From an uncultured Nocardioides sp. (GTDB lineage Bacteria; Actinomycetota; Actinomycetes; Propionibacteriales; Nocardioidaceae): a DNA stretch of 64,000 bases. Where the stretch lies: contig NZ_CANKYS010000004.1 in assembly GCF_947488025.1 (NCBI RefSeq), positions 124,001 to 188,000 of the forward strand. Direction: 5' to 3'. Positions 54,783-62,233 of the stretch are shown piece after piece (within the stretch, counting starts at the first letter, position 1; each line of letters begins with the position of its first letter). Below the pieces are notes generated by a model. That model was not told the DNA's origin, ran no database searches, and saw nothing but the letters and a program-made list of their open reading frames with translations. The position numbers and the translations under genes are program-made.

Positions 54783-56114
54783 TCAGCGCTGCTTGATCTC
54801 GCAGGAGCGCAGCTTCTCGCCGCTGCAGGTGTCGCGGTTGGCGTTGCCGTCGATCATGTCGCGACCCTTGCCGCCGACCAGCAGGTCCTTGCCGCGGCTG
54901 CCGGAGATCGTGTCGTTGTCGCCGTCGCCGTAGATGCGGATCGTGGACTTCCGGGCGTCGCAGTCGAGCAGGTAGCCGTCGTCGCCCGTGCGGTAGGACT
55001 CCAGCGTGTCCCCGCCGGCGCGGCCGCGGATGGTGGCGGTGCACGCGTAGAAGCGGACGTCGTCGGCCTTCTTCGTGCCGCGGACGGTCATCCGCTTCGC
55101 CCCGACGCGCACGTGCTCCCAGCTCCCGAACGCGCTGCGCTGGGTCTTGCCGAAGAACCTGTTCTCCAGCCGGTCCCGGCCCATGTCGAGGTCGAGCCGC
55201 TTGCCGGCCCACAGGTCGACCGCGTCCTCGCCCGGACCGCCGAGGTAGGCGCTGCCCTTCCAGCCGATGCCGTCCAGCGCGAGCAGGGTGTCGTCGCCCC
55301 GAGCCAGGTTGAGCCGCAACTTCGTGCGCGCGCCGCGGTTGAGGTGGACGCCGACGTACTCGTCGCGGTCGCTGCCGGTGAGGGCCAGCGAGTCCGGGGC
55401 GCCGCCCTGCAGCTCGAAGCGGGTGACCTCGCCCGTCCAGGAGAGCACCGGCGCGCCGTCATCCGTCCACGATCCGCGGTTCGCGTCGATGGCCATGTCG
55501 CCCACGCCGAGGGCGGGTCGCAGCTCGGCGGAGGTGCCGACCGCCACGCGCGACCCCGTGGCCTGGGTCCCGCTCCAGTGGATCGTGTGACCGACCCCGG
55601 CGAGGTCGAGGACGTCGGCGTTGGCGATGTCGGCCATGCCGGAGAACCACTCGTCGCCGGCCTGGCTCGGGTTGCCACCCGTCGTGGCAACGACGGTGTC
55701 GGCGTCGAGGTCGAGGCGCTGGGCGTCGCTGGACCCGAGCTCCACGAAGTCCCGGCCGGCCGAGGCCGTGTAGTGGTCGGACCCGCTGCCCAGCACGGCG
55801 TCAATCGACGACCCCGAGGCCGACGCGTCCACCACGTCGTTGCCCGCACCCACGGACAGCTGCACGATGCCTGGCCGCGTCACGTCGGTGACGCAGACCA
55901 GGTCGTCACCCCCCAGCGTGCGGATGCCGTAGGCGCCGTTGGTCACTACGACGTCGGGTCCCTCGGTGCCGATCAGGTCGTACTGCGAGGGCGTGCCCAC
56001 GATCGTCGCCGGCTGCCCCTGGCAGGTCACGGCCGCGGCATACGCGGTGGGGCTGGTCAGCAGCGCGGCGGCGAGGACTCCGGTGGCGAGTCCGGCGGGC
56101 AGGAGGGGGCGCAT
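54783..56114 (-). CDS. Secreted RTX-like calcium-binding protein (3 of 3)
   Basis: The 443-residue product has signal peptide RPLLPAGLATGVLAAALLTS and the same layout: GTEGPDVVVTNGAYGIRTLG, GDDLVCV, GAGNDVVDASASG, ARGDDTLLALDG, then KADDVRFYACTATIRGRAGG, DGYLLDCDARKSTIRIYGDG and CSGEKLRSCEIKQR. It is closest to copy 1 in the second half. The three genes are on the same strand with 52 and 32 bp between them, so they probably form one transcript, reading 3 to 1. Confidence 0.88.
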   Translation of the reverse strand: MRPLLPAGLATGVLAAALLTSPTAYAAAVTCQGQPATIVGTPSQYDLIGTEGPDVVVTNGAYGIRTLGGDDLVCVTDVTRPGIVQLSVGAGNDVVDASASGSSIDAVLGSGSDHYTASAGRDFVELGSSDAQRLDLDADTVVATTGGNPSQAGDEWFSGMADIANADVLDLAGVGHTIHWSGTQATGSRVAVGTSAELRPALGVGDMAIDANRGSWTDDGAPVLSWTGEVTRFELQGGAPDSLALTGSDRDEYVGVHLNRGARTKLRLNLARGDDTLLALDGIGWKGSAYLGGPGEDAVDLWAGKRLDLDMGRDRLENRFFGKTQRSAFGSWEHVRVGAKRMTVRGTKKADDVRFYACTATIRGRAGGDTLESYRTGDDGYLLDCDARKSTIRIYGDGDNDTISGSRGKDLLVGGKGRDMIDGNANRDTCSGEKLRSCEIKQR

Positions 56115-56322
56115 GCGGTTCCTTCGGTCGGGGCGGTCAGACGGTAGACGCGGAGACACCCCGGGAAGTTGCCTCGTGGGTGGCCGGGTCTCGTGACAGG
56201 CGCCAGGGCGCCTTCCTCGACCAACGGTGCAGCTCACAGGGGACGCACAAGGTCAGCCCACGGCGCGGACAGGTGCGGCGCACACCATCGGGGCATCCGA
56301 CCTCCACGAAAGGCCGCACTCC

Positions 56323-57825
56323 ATGCGACTCCTCCCCCTCCGCCAGGCCGTGGCCGGGACCCTGGCCGCCGTCCTCCTCGCAGGCTGCGGCGCGTCCGTG
56401 GCCGGCACCGACGGCACCGCCCCCACCTCGTCCTCGTCCTCCTCGTCGGCCACCGCCGTCGCGACCAGCGACGGCACGACCGTCGAGGACGTGCTCGACG
56501 ACGACGTCGAGGTGGAGACCGGTGACACGGCGTACGACGAGGCCGACGCGACCGCGATCACGCTGTCCGGTTCGGGTGCCGAGTCCGAGAGCGACGCTGT
56601 GACGGTCCAGGACGGCACGGTCACCATCTCCACTGCCGGCACCTACGTGCTGACCGGTGACCTGACCGGCCAGGTCGTCGTCGACAGCCCCGGCGACGGC
56701 GTCGTACGCCTCGTGCTCGACGACGCGACGATCACCTCCGAGACGACCGCCGCCATCGACGTCGTCGACGCGGAGTCCGTCGTCGTCGTGCTCGCCGACG
56801 GCAGCAGCAACGCGCTCGCCGACGCGACGACGTACGCCGACTCGTCGGATGACGCGCCGACCGGCACGCTCTACTCCACGGCCGACCTGACCATCGGCGG
56901 GACCGGGTCGCTGACGGTGACCGGCAACAGCAACAACGGCATCGTCGGCAAGGACGGTCTCGTCATCACCGGCGGCACGATCGACGTGACGTCCGTCGAC
57001 GACGGCATCCTCGGCAAGGACTACCTCGTCCTCTCCCACGGGACCGTCACCGTCGACGCCGTCGGCGACGCCTTCAAGTCCGACAACACCGAGGACGCCG
57101 GCGCCGGCTTCGTGCTGATCGAGGGCGGCGAGCTCACCGTCACCTCGCAGGACGACGGCATCAAGGGCGTGCAGGTGCTCGTCAGCGGTGGCACCGTCGA
57201 CGTCGCCGGGTCCACCGAGGCGCTCGAGGGCTCGCTCATCGTGATCGACGGCGGCGACCTCGAGCTGCACTCCGCCGACGACGGCATCAACGCCGCGTCG
57301 TCCGACGACAGCGCGGCCACCGACGGGCAACCCGGCGGGGAGATGGCGGCCGACGAGTCGCTCCACCTCTACGTCAACGGCGGCACCCTCGAGGTGTGGG
57401 CCAGCGGCGACGGCCTCGACTCCAACGGCGACGCCGCCATCACCGGCGGCGACATCACCGTCCACGGCCCGACCACCGACGGCAACGGCGCCCTCGACGT
57501 CAACGGCACGTTCGACGTCAGCGGCGGCACGCTGCTGGCCACCGGCAGTGCAGGAATGATGGTCGCCCCGGCCACCGACTCGGCCCAGGGCTGGATCGCG
57601 ACCGCGCTGGACGCGACGGCCGCGGCCGGTTCGGAGGTCGTGATCAGCGACGCCGACGGCGCCGAGGTGGCGACGTACACCCTCGCGAAGGACGCCGCCT
57701 CCGTCGTCTTCTCGTCCGCCGACGTCGAGCAGGGCGCGACCTACACCGTCACCGTCGACGGCACCTCCACGTCCGTGACCGCCGGCGAAGCGCCCGCCGG
57801 CGGCCACGGCGGCCCGATGGGCTGA
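56323..57825 (+). CDS. Carbohydrate-binding-domain lipoprotein (Cthe_2159-like)
   Basis: The 500-residue lipoprotein has signal peptide and lipobox VAGTLAAVLLAGCGAS, then a Ser/Thr-rich linker and a long parallel-beta-like repeat region: GTYVLTGDLTGQVVVDSPGD, GIVGKDGLVITGGTIDVTSVDDGILGKD (in pieces), GDAFKSDNTEDAG, DDGIKGVQVLVSGGTVDVAG, DDGINAASS. This is the pattern of the carbohydrate-binding DUF4353 family (Cthe_2159), which binds polysaccharide with calcium. It ends in GGHGGPMG. It diverges from the RTX genes and is followed by an Asp-rich membrane protein. Confidence 0.85.
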   Translation: MRLLPLRQAVAGTLAAVLLAGCGASVAGTDGTAPTSSSSSSSATAVATSDGTTVEDVLDDDVEVETGDTAYDEADATAITLSGSGAESESDAVTVQDGTVTISTAGTYVLTGDLTGQVVVDSPGDGVVRLVLDDATITSETTAAIDVVDAESVVVVLADGSSNALADATTYADSSDDAPTGTLYSTADLTIGGTGSLTVTGNSNNGIVGKDGLVITGGTIDVTSVDDGILGKDYLVLSHGTVTVDAVGDAFKSDNTEDAGAGFVLIEGGELTVTSQDDGIKGVQVLVSGGTVDVAGSTEALEGSLIVIDGGDLELHSADDGINAASSDDSAATDGQPGGEMAADESLHLYVNGGTLEVWASGDGLDSNGDAAITGGDITVHGPTTDGNGALDVNGTFDVSGGTLLATGSAGMMVAPATDSAQGWIATALDATAAAGSEVVISDADGAEVATYTLAKDAASVVFSSADVEQGATYTVTVDGTSTSVTAGEAPAGGHGGPMG

Positions 57826-57875
57826 CACCCCGCCCGCACCACTCCCACCACCTACTCCCACCGCGAAGGAACGAC

Positions 57876-58313
57876 ATGACCGAGCACTCCCTCCCCACCC
57901 CGCCCCCCGCCGGCGACGCGCCCGCACCGCCTCCCGCTCCCGCCCGCCGCACCTGGCGCGACCGCCTCCCGTCGGGCCGGAAGGCCGTGGCCGCGGGCGC
58001 CGTCGTGGCCGGGCTCGCGATCGGCGGCGCCGGGTTCGGGGCCGGGTACGCCGTCGGCGACGACGACGCGGCGGACACGACGACCACGCAGACGACCGAT
58101 GACTGGGGCCAGCGCGGCTACCCCGGCGGCCCGGGTGGCGGGATGGGTGGCGACATGGGCGCCCCGCCCGGTGACCTGGGCCGGGCCCCGGGCGGCACGA
58201 CGGGTCAGACGCCCGACTTCGACGGCGACGGCGTACCCGACACCGACAGCGACGGCGACCTGGACTCCGACGGCTCGGGGTCCACCTCGGACTCGACGAC
58301 GCAGAACAGCTGA
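57876..58313 (+). CDS. Single-span membrane protein with Asp-rich calcium-type repeats
   Basis: The 145-residue product has a Pro-rich N-terminus (HSLPTPPPAGDAPAPPPAPA), one membrane helix (AVAAGAVVAGLAIGGAGFGAG), then a Gly-rich segment (GYPGGPGGGMGGDMGAPPGD) and a C-terminal run DFDGDGVPDTDSDGDLDSDG of the type-3 thrombospondin/dockerin kind that binds calcium. It is probably cotranscribed with the lipoprotein 50 bp upstream and displays the calcium repeats outside the cell. Confidence 0.75.
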   Translation: MTEHSLPTPPPAGDAPAPPPAPARRTWRDRLPSGRKAVAAGAVVAGLAIGGAGFGAGYAVGDDDAADTTTTQTTDDWGQRGYPGGPGGGMGGDMGAPPGDLGRAPGGTTGQTPDFDGDGVPDTDSDGDLDSDGSGSTSDSTTQNS

Positions 58314-58324
58314 CCCCGCGATCC

Positions 58325-58366
58325 GCCCGCCCCGACCTCTCCGTCCCCCGGGAGGCCGGGGCGGGC
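58325..58366 (+). terminator. Terminator after the calcium-repeat gene
   Basis: The arms 58325-58339 and 58352-58366 pair over 14 of 15 positions (one mismatch) around a 12-base loop. It lies 11 bp past the stop. Confidence 0.7.
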
Positions 58367-58434
58367 CCGCGCGCGCACTACCCTGACGTCGTGATCGCTG
58401 CCGACCGGAGAGCTGCCCACCGGAGAACTCCCTA

Positions 58435-59382
58435 GTGGCGCGCGAGTCCTTCGCCATCGGCGGCGTGCGGATCCGCGCCGGGACGGTGCGCGCGCTCGAG
58501 CTGCCGATCACCCGGCTCGTCACCGGCGCCGACGTCACGCTGCCCGTGCGGGTGGTCCACGGCCGCGAGGACGGGCCGCGGGTGTGGATCGACGCCGCGA
58601 TCCATGGCGACGAGGTGGCCGGCGTCGAGGTGGTCCGCCAGGTGATGGCCGGCCTCGACCCCAAGACGTTCCGCGGCACGCTGGTCGCGGTGCCGATCGT
58701 CAACGTGCTCGGCTTCATGACCGGTGACCGCTACCTGCCCGACCGCCGCGACCTCAACCGGTCGTTCCCGGGCTCCGCGCGCGGCTCGCTCGCCGGCCGC
58801 ATCGCCCACCTCTTCATGCGCGAGATCGTCGCCGGCTGCGAGGTCGGCATCGACCTGCACACCGGCTCCGACCGTCGCAGCAACCTCCCGCAGGTGCGCG
58901 CCGACCTAGACGACCCGCGTACGGCCGAGCTGGCTGCCGCGTTCGGCGCGCCGGTGATGCTGCACGCCCGCATCCGCGACGGCTCGCTGCGCCACGCCGC
59001 CGGCGAGCACGGGGCCAAGGTGCTGCTCTACGAGGCCGGGGAGAACCTCCGCTTCGACGACTACGCCGTCGAGGCCGGCGTGATCGGAGTACGCCGCGTG
59101 CTGGCCGCGCTCGGCATGACCGAGGCGGTCGTCGAGCCGCCCGTCGAGCCGAGCCTAGAGTGCCGCTCCAGTGGCTGGGTGCGCGCCCGCCGCACCGGCA
59201 TCCTGCACCTCGACGCGCACCTCGGGCAGAAGGTCAGCGACGGCGAACGCCTCGGCACCCTCTTCGACTCCTTCGGCAAGACCCTGCGCGCCGTCTACTC
59301 CAACCGCGACGGCATCGTGATCGGGCGCACCGAGGCGCCGCTCGTGAACTCCGGTGACGCGGTCGTGCACATCGCGAACTAG
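58435..59382 (+). CDS. AstE/aspartoacylase-type M14 metallohydrolase
   Basis: The 315-residue hydrolase resembles succinylglutamate desuccinylase/aspartoacylase. The zinc site is visible in WIDAAIHGDEVAG (HxxE) near 60 and the later GIDLHTGS with the third His. RRDLNRSFPGS and NLPQVRADL complete the active-site region. A C-terminal beta part (SSGWVRARRTGILHLDAHLG) resembles a biotin/lipoyl-like fold. The enzyme would cleave an N-acyl amino acid or peptide. Homologues often lie near rimK; here the two are separated by the RTX and carbohydrate-binding genes. Starts at GTG 58435. Confidence 0.9.
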   Translation: MARESFAIGGVRIRAGTVRALELPITRLVTGADVTLPVRVVHGREDGPRVWIDAAIHGDEVAGVEVVRQVMAGLDPKTFRGTLVAVPIVNVLGFMTGDRYLPDRRDLNRSFPGSARGSLAGRIAHLFMREIVAGCEVGIDLHTGSDRRSNLPQVRADLDDPRTAELAAAFGAPVMLHARIRDGSLRHAAGEHGAKVLLYEAGENLRFDDYAVEAGVIGVRRVLAALGMTEAVVEPPVEPSLECRSSGWVRARRTGILHLDAHLGQKVSDGERLGTLFDSFGKTLRAVYSNRDGIVIGRTEAPLVNSGDAVVHIAN

Positions 59383-59392
59383 CGTGCGAGGC

Positions 59393-60601
59393 ATGTCGTT
59401 CGACACTGATGCCTTTGACGTGGCGGCCTTCCGCGCCGGCTTCCCCTCGCTTGCCTCCGGGATCGCCCACTTCGACAACCCCGGCGGCACCCAGACGCCG
59501 CAGGTGGTCGGTGACGCGATCGCGCGCACTCTCACCGGTCCGCTCTCGCAGCGCGGCTCGGCGCTGGTCAGTCAGCGCAACGCCGAGGAGGCGGTCGCCG
59601 GCTTCCGCTCCGCCGTGGCCGACCTGGTCGGCGGCGAGGCGGGCGGCGTGGTCCACGGCCGCAGCGCCACCGCGTTGACGTACGACGTCTCCCGCACGCT
59701 GGCCCGCACGTGGTCGCCCGGCGACGAGATCGTCCTCTGCGAGCTCGACCACGACTCCAACGTGCGGCCGTGGATCCAGGCCGCCGAGCGGGCCGGCGTG
59801 ACCGTGCGCTGGCTCCGCCTCGACCCGGCGACCGGTGAGCTCGACCTGGACTCGCTCGACGTCATCGGCGAGCGGACGCGGCTCGTCGCGCTGACGGCTG
59901 CCTCGAACCTGCTCGGCACCCGTCCCCCGGTCGCCACCGTCGCGGCGCGGGCGCACGAGGTCGGCGCGCTCGTCCACGTCGACGCGGTGCACCACACCGC
60001 ACACGCGGCGCCCGACATCACCGCGATGGGCGCGGACTTCCTGGTGTGCTCGGCCTACAAGTTCTTCGGCCCGCACTGCGGCTCGCTGGTCGCGGACCCC
60101 GCGCTCCTCGAGACCCTGCGCCCGGACAAGCTGCTGCCCTCGACCGACGTGGTGCCCGAGCGCTTCGAGCTCGGCACGCTGCCGTACGAGCTGCTCGCCG
60201 GCGTCACCGCCGCGGTCGACCTGATCGCCTCGCTCGGGTCGGGCGACTCCCGGCGGTCCCGGTTGGTCTCGGCCGCCTCGGCGATCGCCGCCCACGAGCT
60301 GCGGCTGCGGGAGCGGATCGAGGCGGGGCTCGCGTCCTTCGGCGATGCCCTCACCCTGCACTCGCGCGCGGCCGACCGGACCTCGACGCTCTTCCTGACG
60401 CTGCGCGACCGCTCGCCGCTCGACGTGTTCGAGCACCTCGCCAAGCGCGACGTGCTCGTGCCGGCCGGCACGTTCTACGCCCACGAGACCTTCCGCGCCC
60501 TCGGCCTCCCCGTCGACTCCGGGCTCCGGATCGGGCTGGCCGCCTACAACGACGACTCCGACGTGGACCGGCTGCTCGAGGGGCTGGCCGAGGCGCTCTA
60601 G
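59393..60601 (+). CDS. Cysteine desulfurase-like class V aminotransferase
   Basis: The 402-residue PLP enzyme has HFDNPGGTQTPQ near 25, the PLP-binding LVHVDAVHHTAHAAPDI (Asp and His), and the Schiff-base Lys in FLVCSAYKFFGPHCGS. The catalytic Cys loop of true cysteine desulfurases is not evident, so it may be a lyase or another class V enzyme. ATG 59393 lies 10 bp past the AstE-like stop, suggesting an operon. The substrate is unknown. Confidence 0.88.
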   Translation: MSFDTDAFDVAAFRAGFPSLASGIAHFDNPGGTQTPQVVGDAIARTLTGPLSQRGSALVSQRNAEEAVAGFRSAVADLVGGEAGGVVHGRSATALTYDVSRTLARTWSPGDEIVLCELDHDSNVRPWIQAAERAGVTVRWLRLDPATGELDLDSLDVIGERTRLVALTAASNLLGTRPPVATVAARAHEVGALVHVDAVHHTAHAAPDITAMGADFLVCSAYKFFGPHCGSLVADPALLETLRPDKLLPSTDVVPERFELGTLPYELLAGVTAAVDLIASLGSGDSRRSRLVSAASAIAAHELRLRERIEAGLASFGDALTLHSRAADRTSTLFLTLRDRSPLDVFEHLAKRDVLVPAGTFYAHETFRALGLPVDSGLRIGLAAYNDDSDVDRLLEGLAEAL

Positions 60602-60614
60602 CCCGACGCGTGGG

Positions 60615-60860
60615 TCAGTCGGACAGCTGGCCCTCGTCGACCTGCTCGGCGACCTCCTCCGAACCGGCGCCGTCCTCGTGGGCGCTCGAGTCGAGCTGGT
60701 CGGTGTCGACCGTGTCGCCGACGGAGGCGTTGCCCGCGGGCTCGGCGTCGAGCGCGCGCTGGCGGTCGGCGTCGCTGACCCGCTCGCCCGCGCCGGGGAA
60801 CGCGGACTCCTCCGGGTGCTCGGCGTAGGGGTCGGGCCCGGTGGGGTTGTCGCTCGTCAT
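60615..60860 (-). CDS. Small acidic disordered protein
   Basis: The 81-residue product is strongly acidic, rich in Asp, Glu, Ala and Gly (DPYAEHPEESAFPGAGERVS, QLDSSAHEDGAGSEEVAEQV), with no Cys and no hydrophobic core. It is probably disordered. From memory, such proteins recur in actinomycetes with no function assigned. ATG 60860. It converges on the class V aminotransferase gene, with 13 bp between. Confidence 0.65.
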   Translation of the reverse strand: MTSDNPTGPDPYAEHPEESAFPGAGERVSDADRQRALDAEPAGNASVGDTVDTDQLDSSAHEDGAGSEEVAEQVDEGQLSD

Positions 60861-60957
60861 GGTTGCGACCGTACGCCGACGGCGTACCCGCGCGATCCTC
60901 CCCAGGGGTGGCGGCAGATCGCCGCTCCGCCGCCACACCCCCGGCCCGGAACAGCCT

Positions 60958-61048
60958 GCTGGCCGGGGATTCCCGAAGTTGTCAGGCCGTGCCCGGGGCA
61001 GCATGTTCAGGAACCGCCGGCTGGCCGGGGATCGCTGAAGTTGTCAGG
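60958..61048. repeat. Two copies of a 29-bp repeat upstream of dinB
   Basis: Copies at 60958-60986 and 61020-61048 share gctggccggggat at the start and gaagttgtcagg at the end (27 or so of 29 positions identical), 62 bp apart. They lie in the gap between the acidic-protein start and dinB, 65 bp before the dinB ATG. They may be binding sites or a small duplication. Confidence 0.7.
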
Positions 61049-61113
61049 GTCTTCCGCGCGATCTCGCCCGCGCAAGGCCGTCGGCTGTCGGAACCCCGGG
61101 CCAGAATGGGCGG

Positions 61114-62157
61114 ATGCCGCAGCACTGGGTGCTCCACGTCGACATGGACCAGTTCCTGGTCGCGGTCGAGCTGCTGCGCCGGCCTGAGCTGGTCGGGCTG
61201 CCGGTCGTGGTGGGCGGCCGGGGCGACCCGACGGAGCGGGCGGTGGTGTCGACGGCGTCCTACGAGGCCCGCGCGCACGGCGTACGCAGCGGGCTGGCGC
61301 TGAAGCTCGCCAAGCGGCGCTCCCCGGACGCGGTGTTCCTGCCGGTCGACTTCCCGGTCTACGAGGAGGCGTCGGCGCGGGTGATGGAGACGCTGCGGGC
61401 GACGCCGGGCGCCGTGGTCGAGGTGCTGGGCTGGGACGAGGCGTTCGTCGGCGTCGAGACCGACGACCCGGTCGCCGCCGCCCGGCAGGTGCAGGCGGCG
61501 GTGCTCGAGGCGACCGCGCTGCACTGCTCGGTCGGCATCGGCGACACGCTGGTCCGGGCCAAGATCGCCACCGACTTCGGCAAGCCCCAGGGCGTCTTCG
61601 AGCTGACGCGGGACAACTGGATGGAGGTCATGGGCCACCGTCCGACGACGGCGCTGTGGGGCGTCGGGACGAAGATCGGCGCACGTCTGGAGGCGATCGG
61701 CATCCGCACCGTCGCCGACCTCGCCGGCGCCGAGGAGGAGGCGCTCGTCGCCGCGTTCGGACCGACCAACGGTCCCCACCTCGGGCGTCTCGGTCGCGGC
61801 GGTGGCCGCTCCCGCCCCGACGACACCCCGTGGGTGGCGCGTGCCCACGGCCGCGAGACGACCTACCAGGCCGACCTCACCACGCCCGACGACGTCCGCG
61901 CCGCGCTGCGCGAGCTCGCCGCGCGGGTCGTCGACGACGTACGCAAGGAGGCGCGGGCGGTGCAGCGGGTGCACCTCAAGATCCGGTTCGCGCCGTTCTT
62001 CACCTTCACGAAGGTCCGCAAGCTCGCCGAGGCGACGTACGACGTCGACGTGATCGCGCAGACCGCCTTCGAGCTCTACATCGCGCTCGGCGACGACCGC
62101 CCGGTGCGGTTGCTCGGGGTGCGCGGCGAGATGGTGCCGCCCGACGGAGGCTACTGA
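61114..62157 (+). CDS. dinB: Y-family DNA polymerase IV, DinB2-like
   Basis: The 347-residue translesion polymerase has catalytic acids D10 (LHVDMDQFLVAVE) and D108-E109 (VLGWDEAFVGV), and ends in the little-finger region (RVHLKIRFAPFFTFTKVRKL). The usual SxDE is GWDE. At the steric-gate place after D-M-D-x-F the aromatic residue is a Leu (L15), as in mycobacterial DinB2, which uses ribonucleotides readily. No beta-clamp motif (QL-x-LF type) is seen at the C-terminus. Expected role: lesion bypass or ribonucleotide incorporation. ATG 61114. Confidence 0.9.
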   Translation: MPQHWVLHVDMDQFLVAVELLRRPELVGLPVVVGGRGDPTERAVVSTASYEARAHGVRSGLALKLAKRRSPDAVFLPVDFPVYEEASARVMETLRATPGAVVEVLGWDEAFVGVETDDPVAAARQVQAAVLEATALHCSVGIGDTLVRAKIATDFGKPQGVFELTRDNWMEVMGHRPTTALWGVGTKIGARLEAIGIRTVADLAGAEEEALVAAFGPTNGPHLGRLGRGGGRSRPDDTPWVARAHGRETTYQADLTTPDDVRAALRELAARVVDDVRKEARAVQRVHLKIRFAPFFTFTKVRKLAEATYDVDVIAQTAFELYIALGDDRPVRLLGVRGEMVPPDGGY

Positions 62158-62161
62158 CCCG

Positions 62162-62208
62162 GACAGTGGAGCGCGCGGCCGCTAGGTCCGGCCGCGCGCT
62201 CCACTGTC
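62162..62208. terminator. Bidirectional terminator, 20-bp perfect stem
   Basis: The arms 62162-62181 and 62189-62208 pair perfectly over 20 bp with a seven-base loop. It lies 5 bp past the dinB stop and 26 bp before the ABC permease stop, so it can end both transcripts. Confidence 0.85.
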
Positions 62209-62233
62209 GGTCGCCCTTGCCGACCGACCCGGG

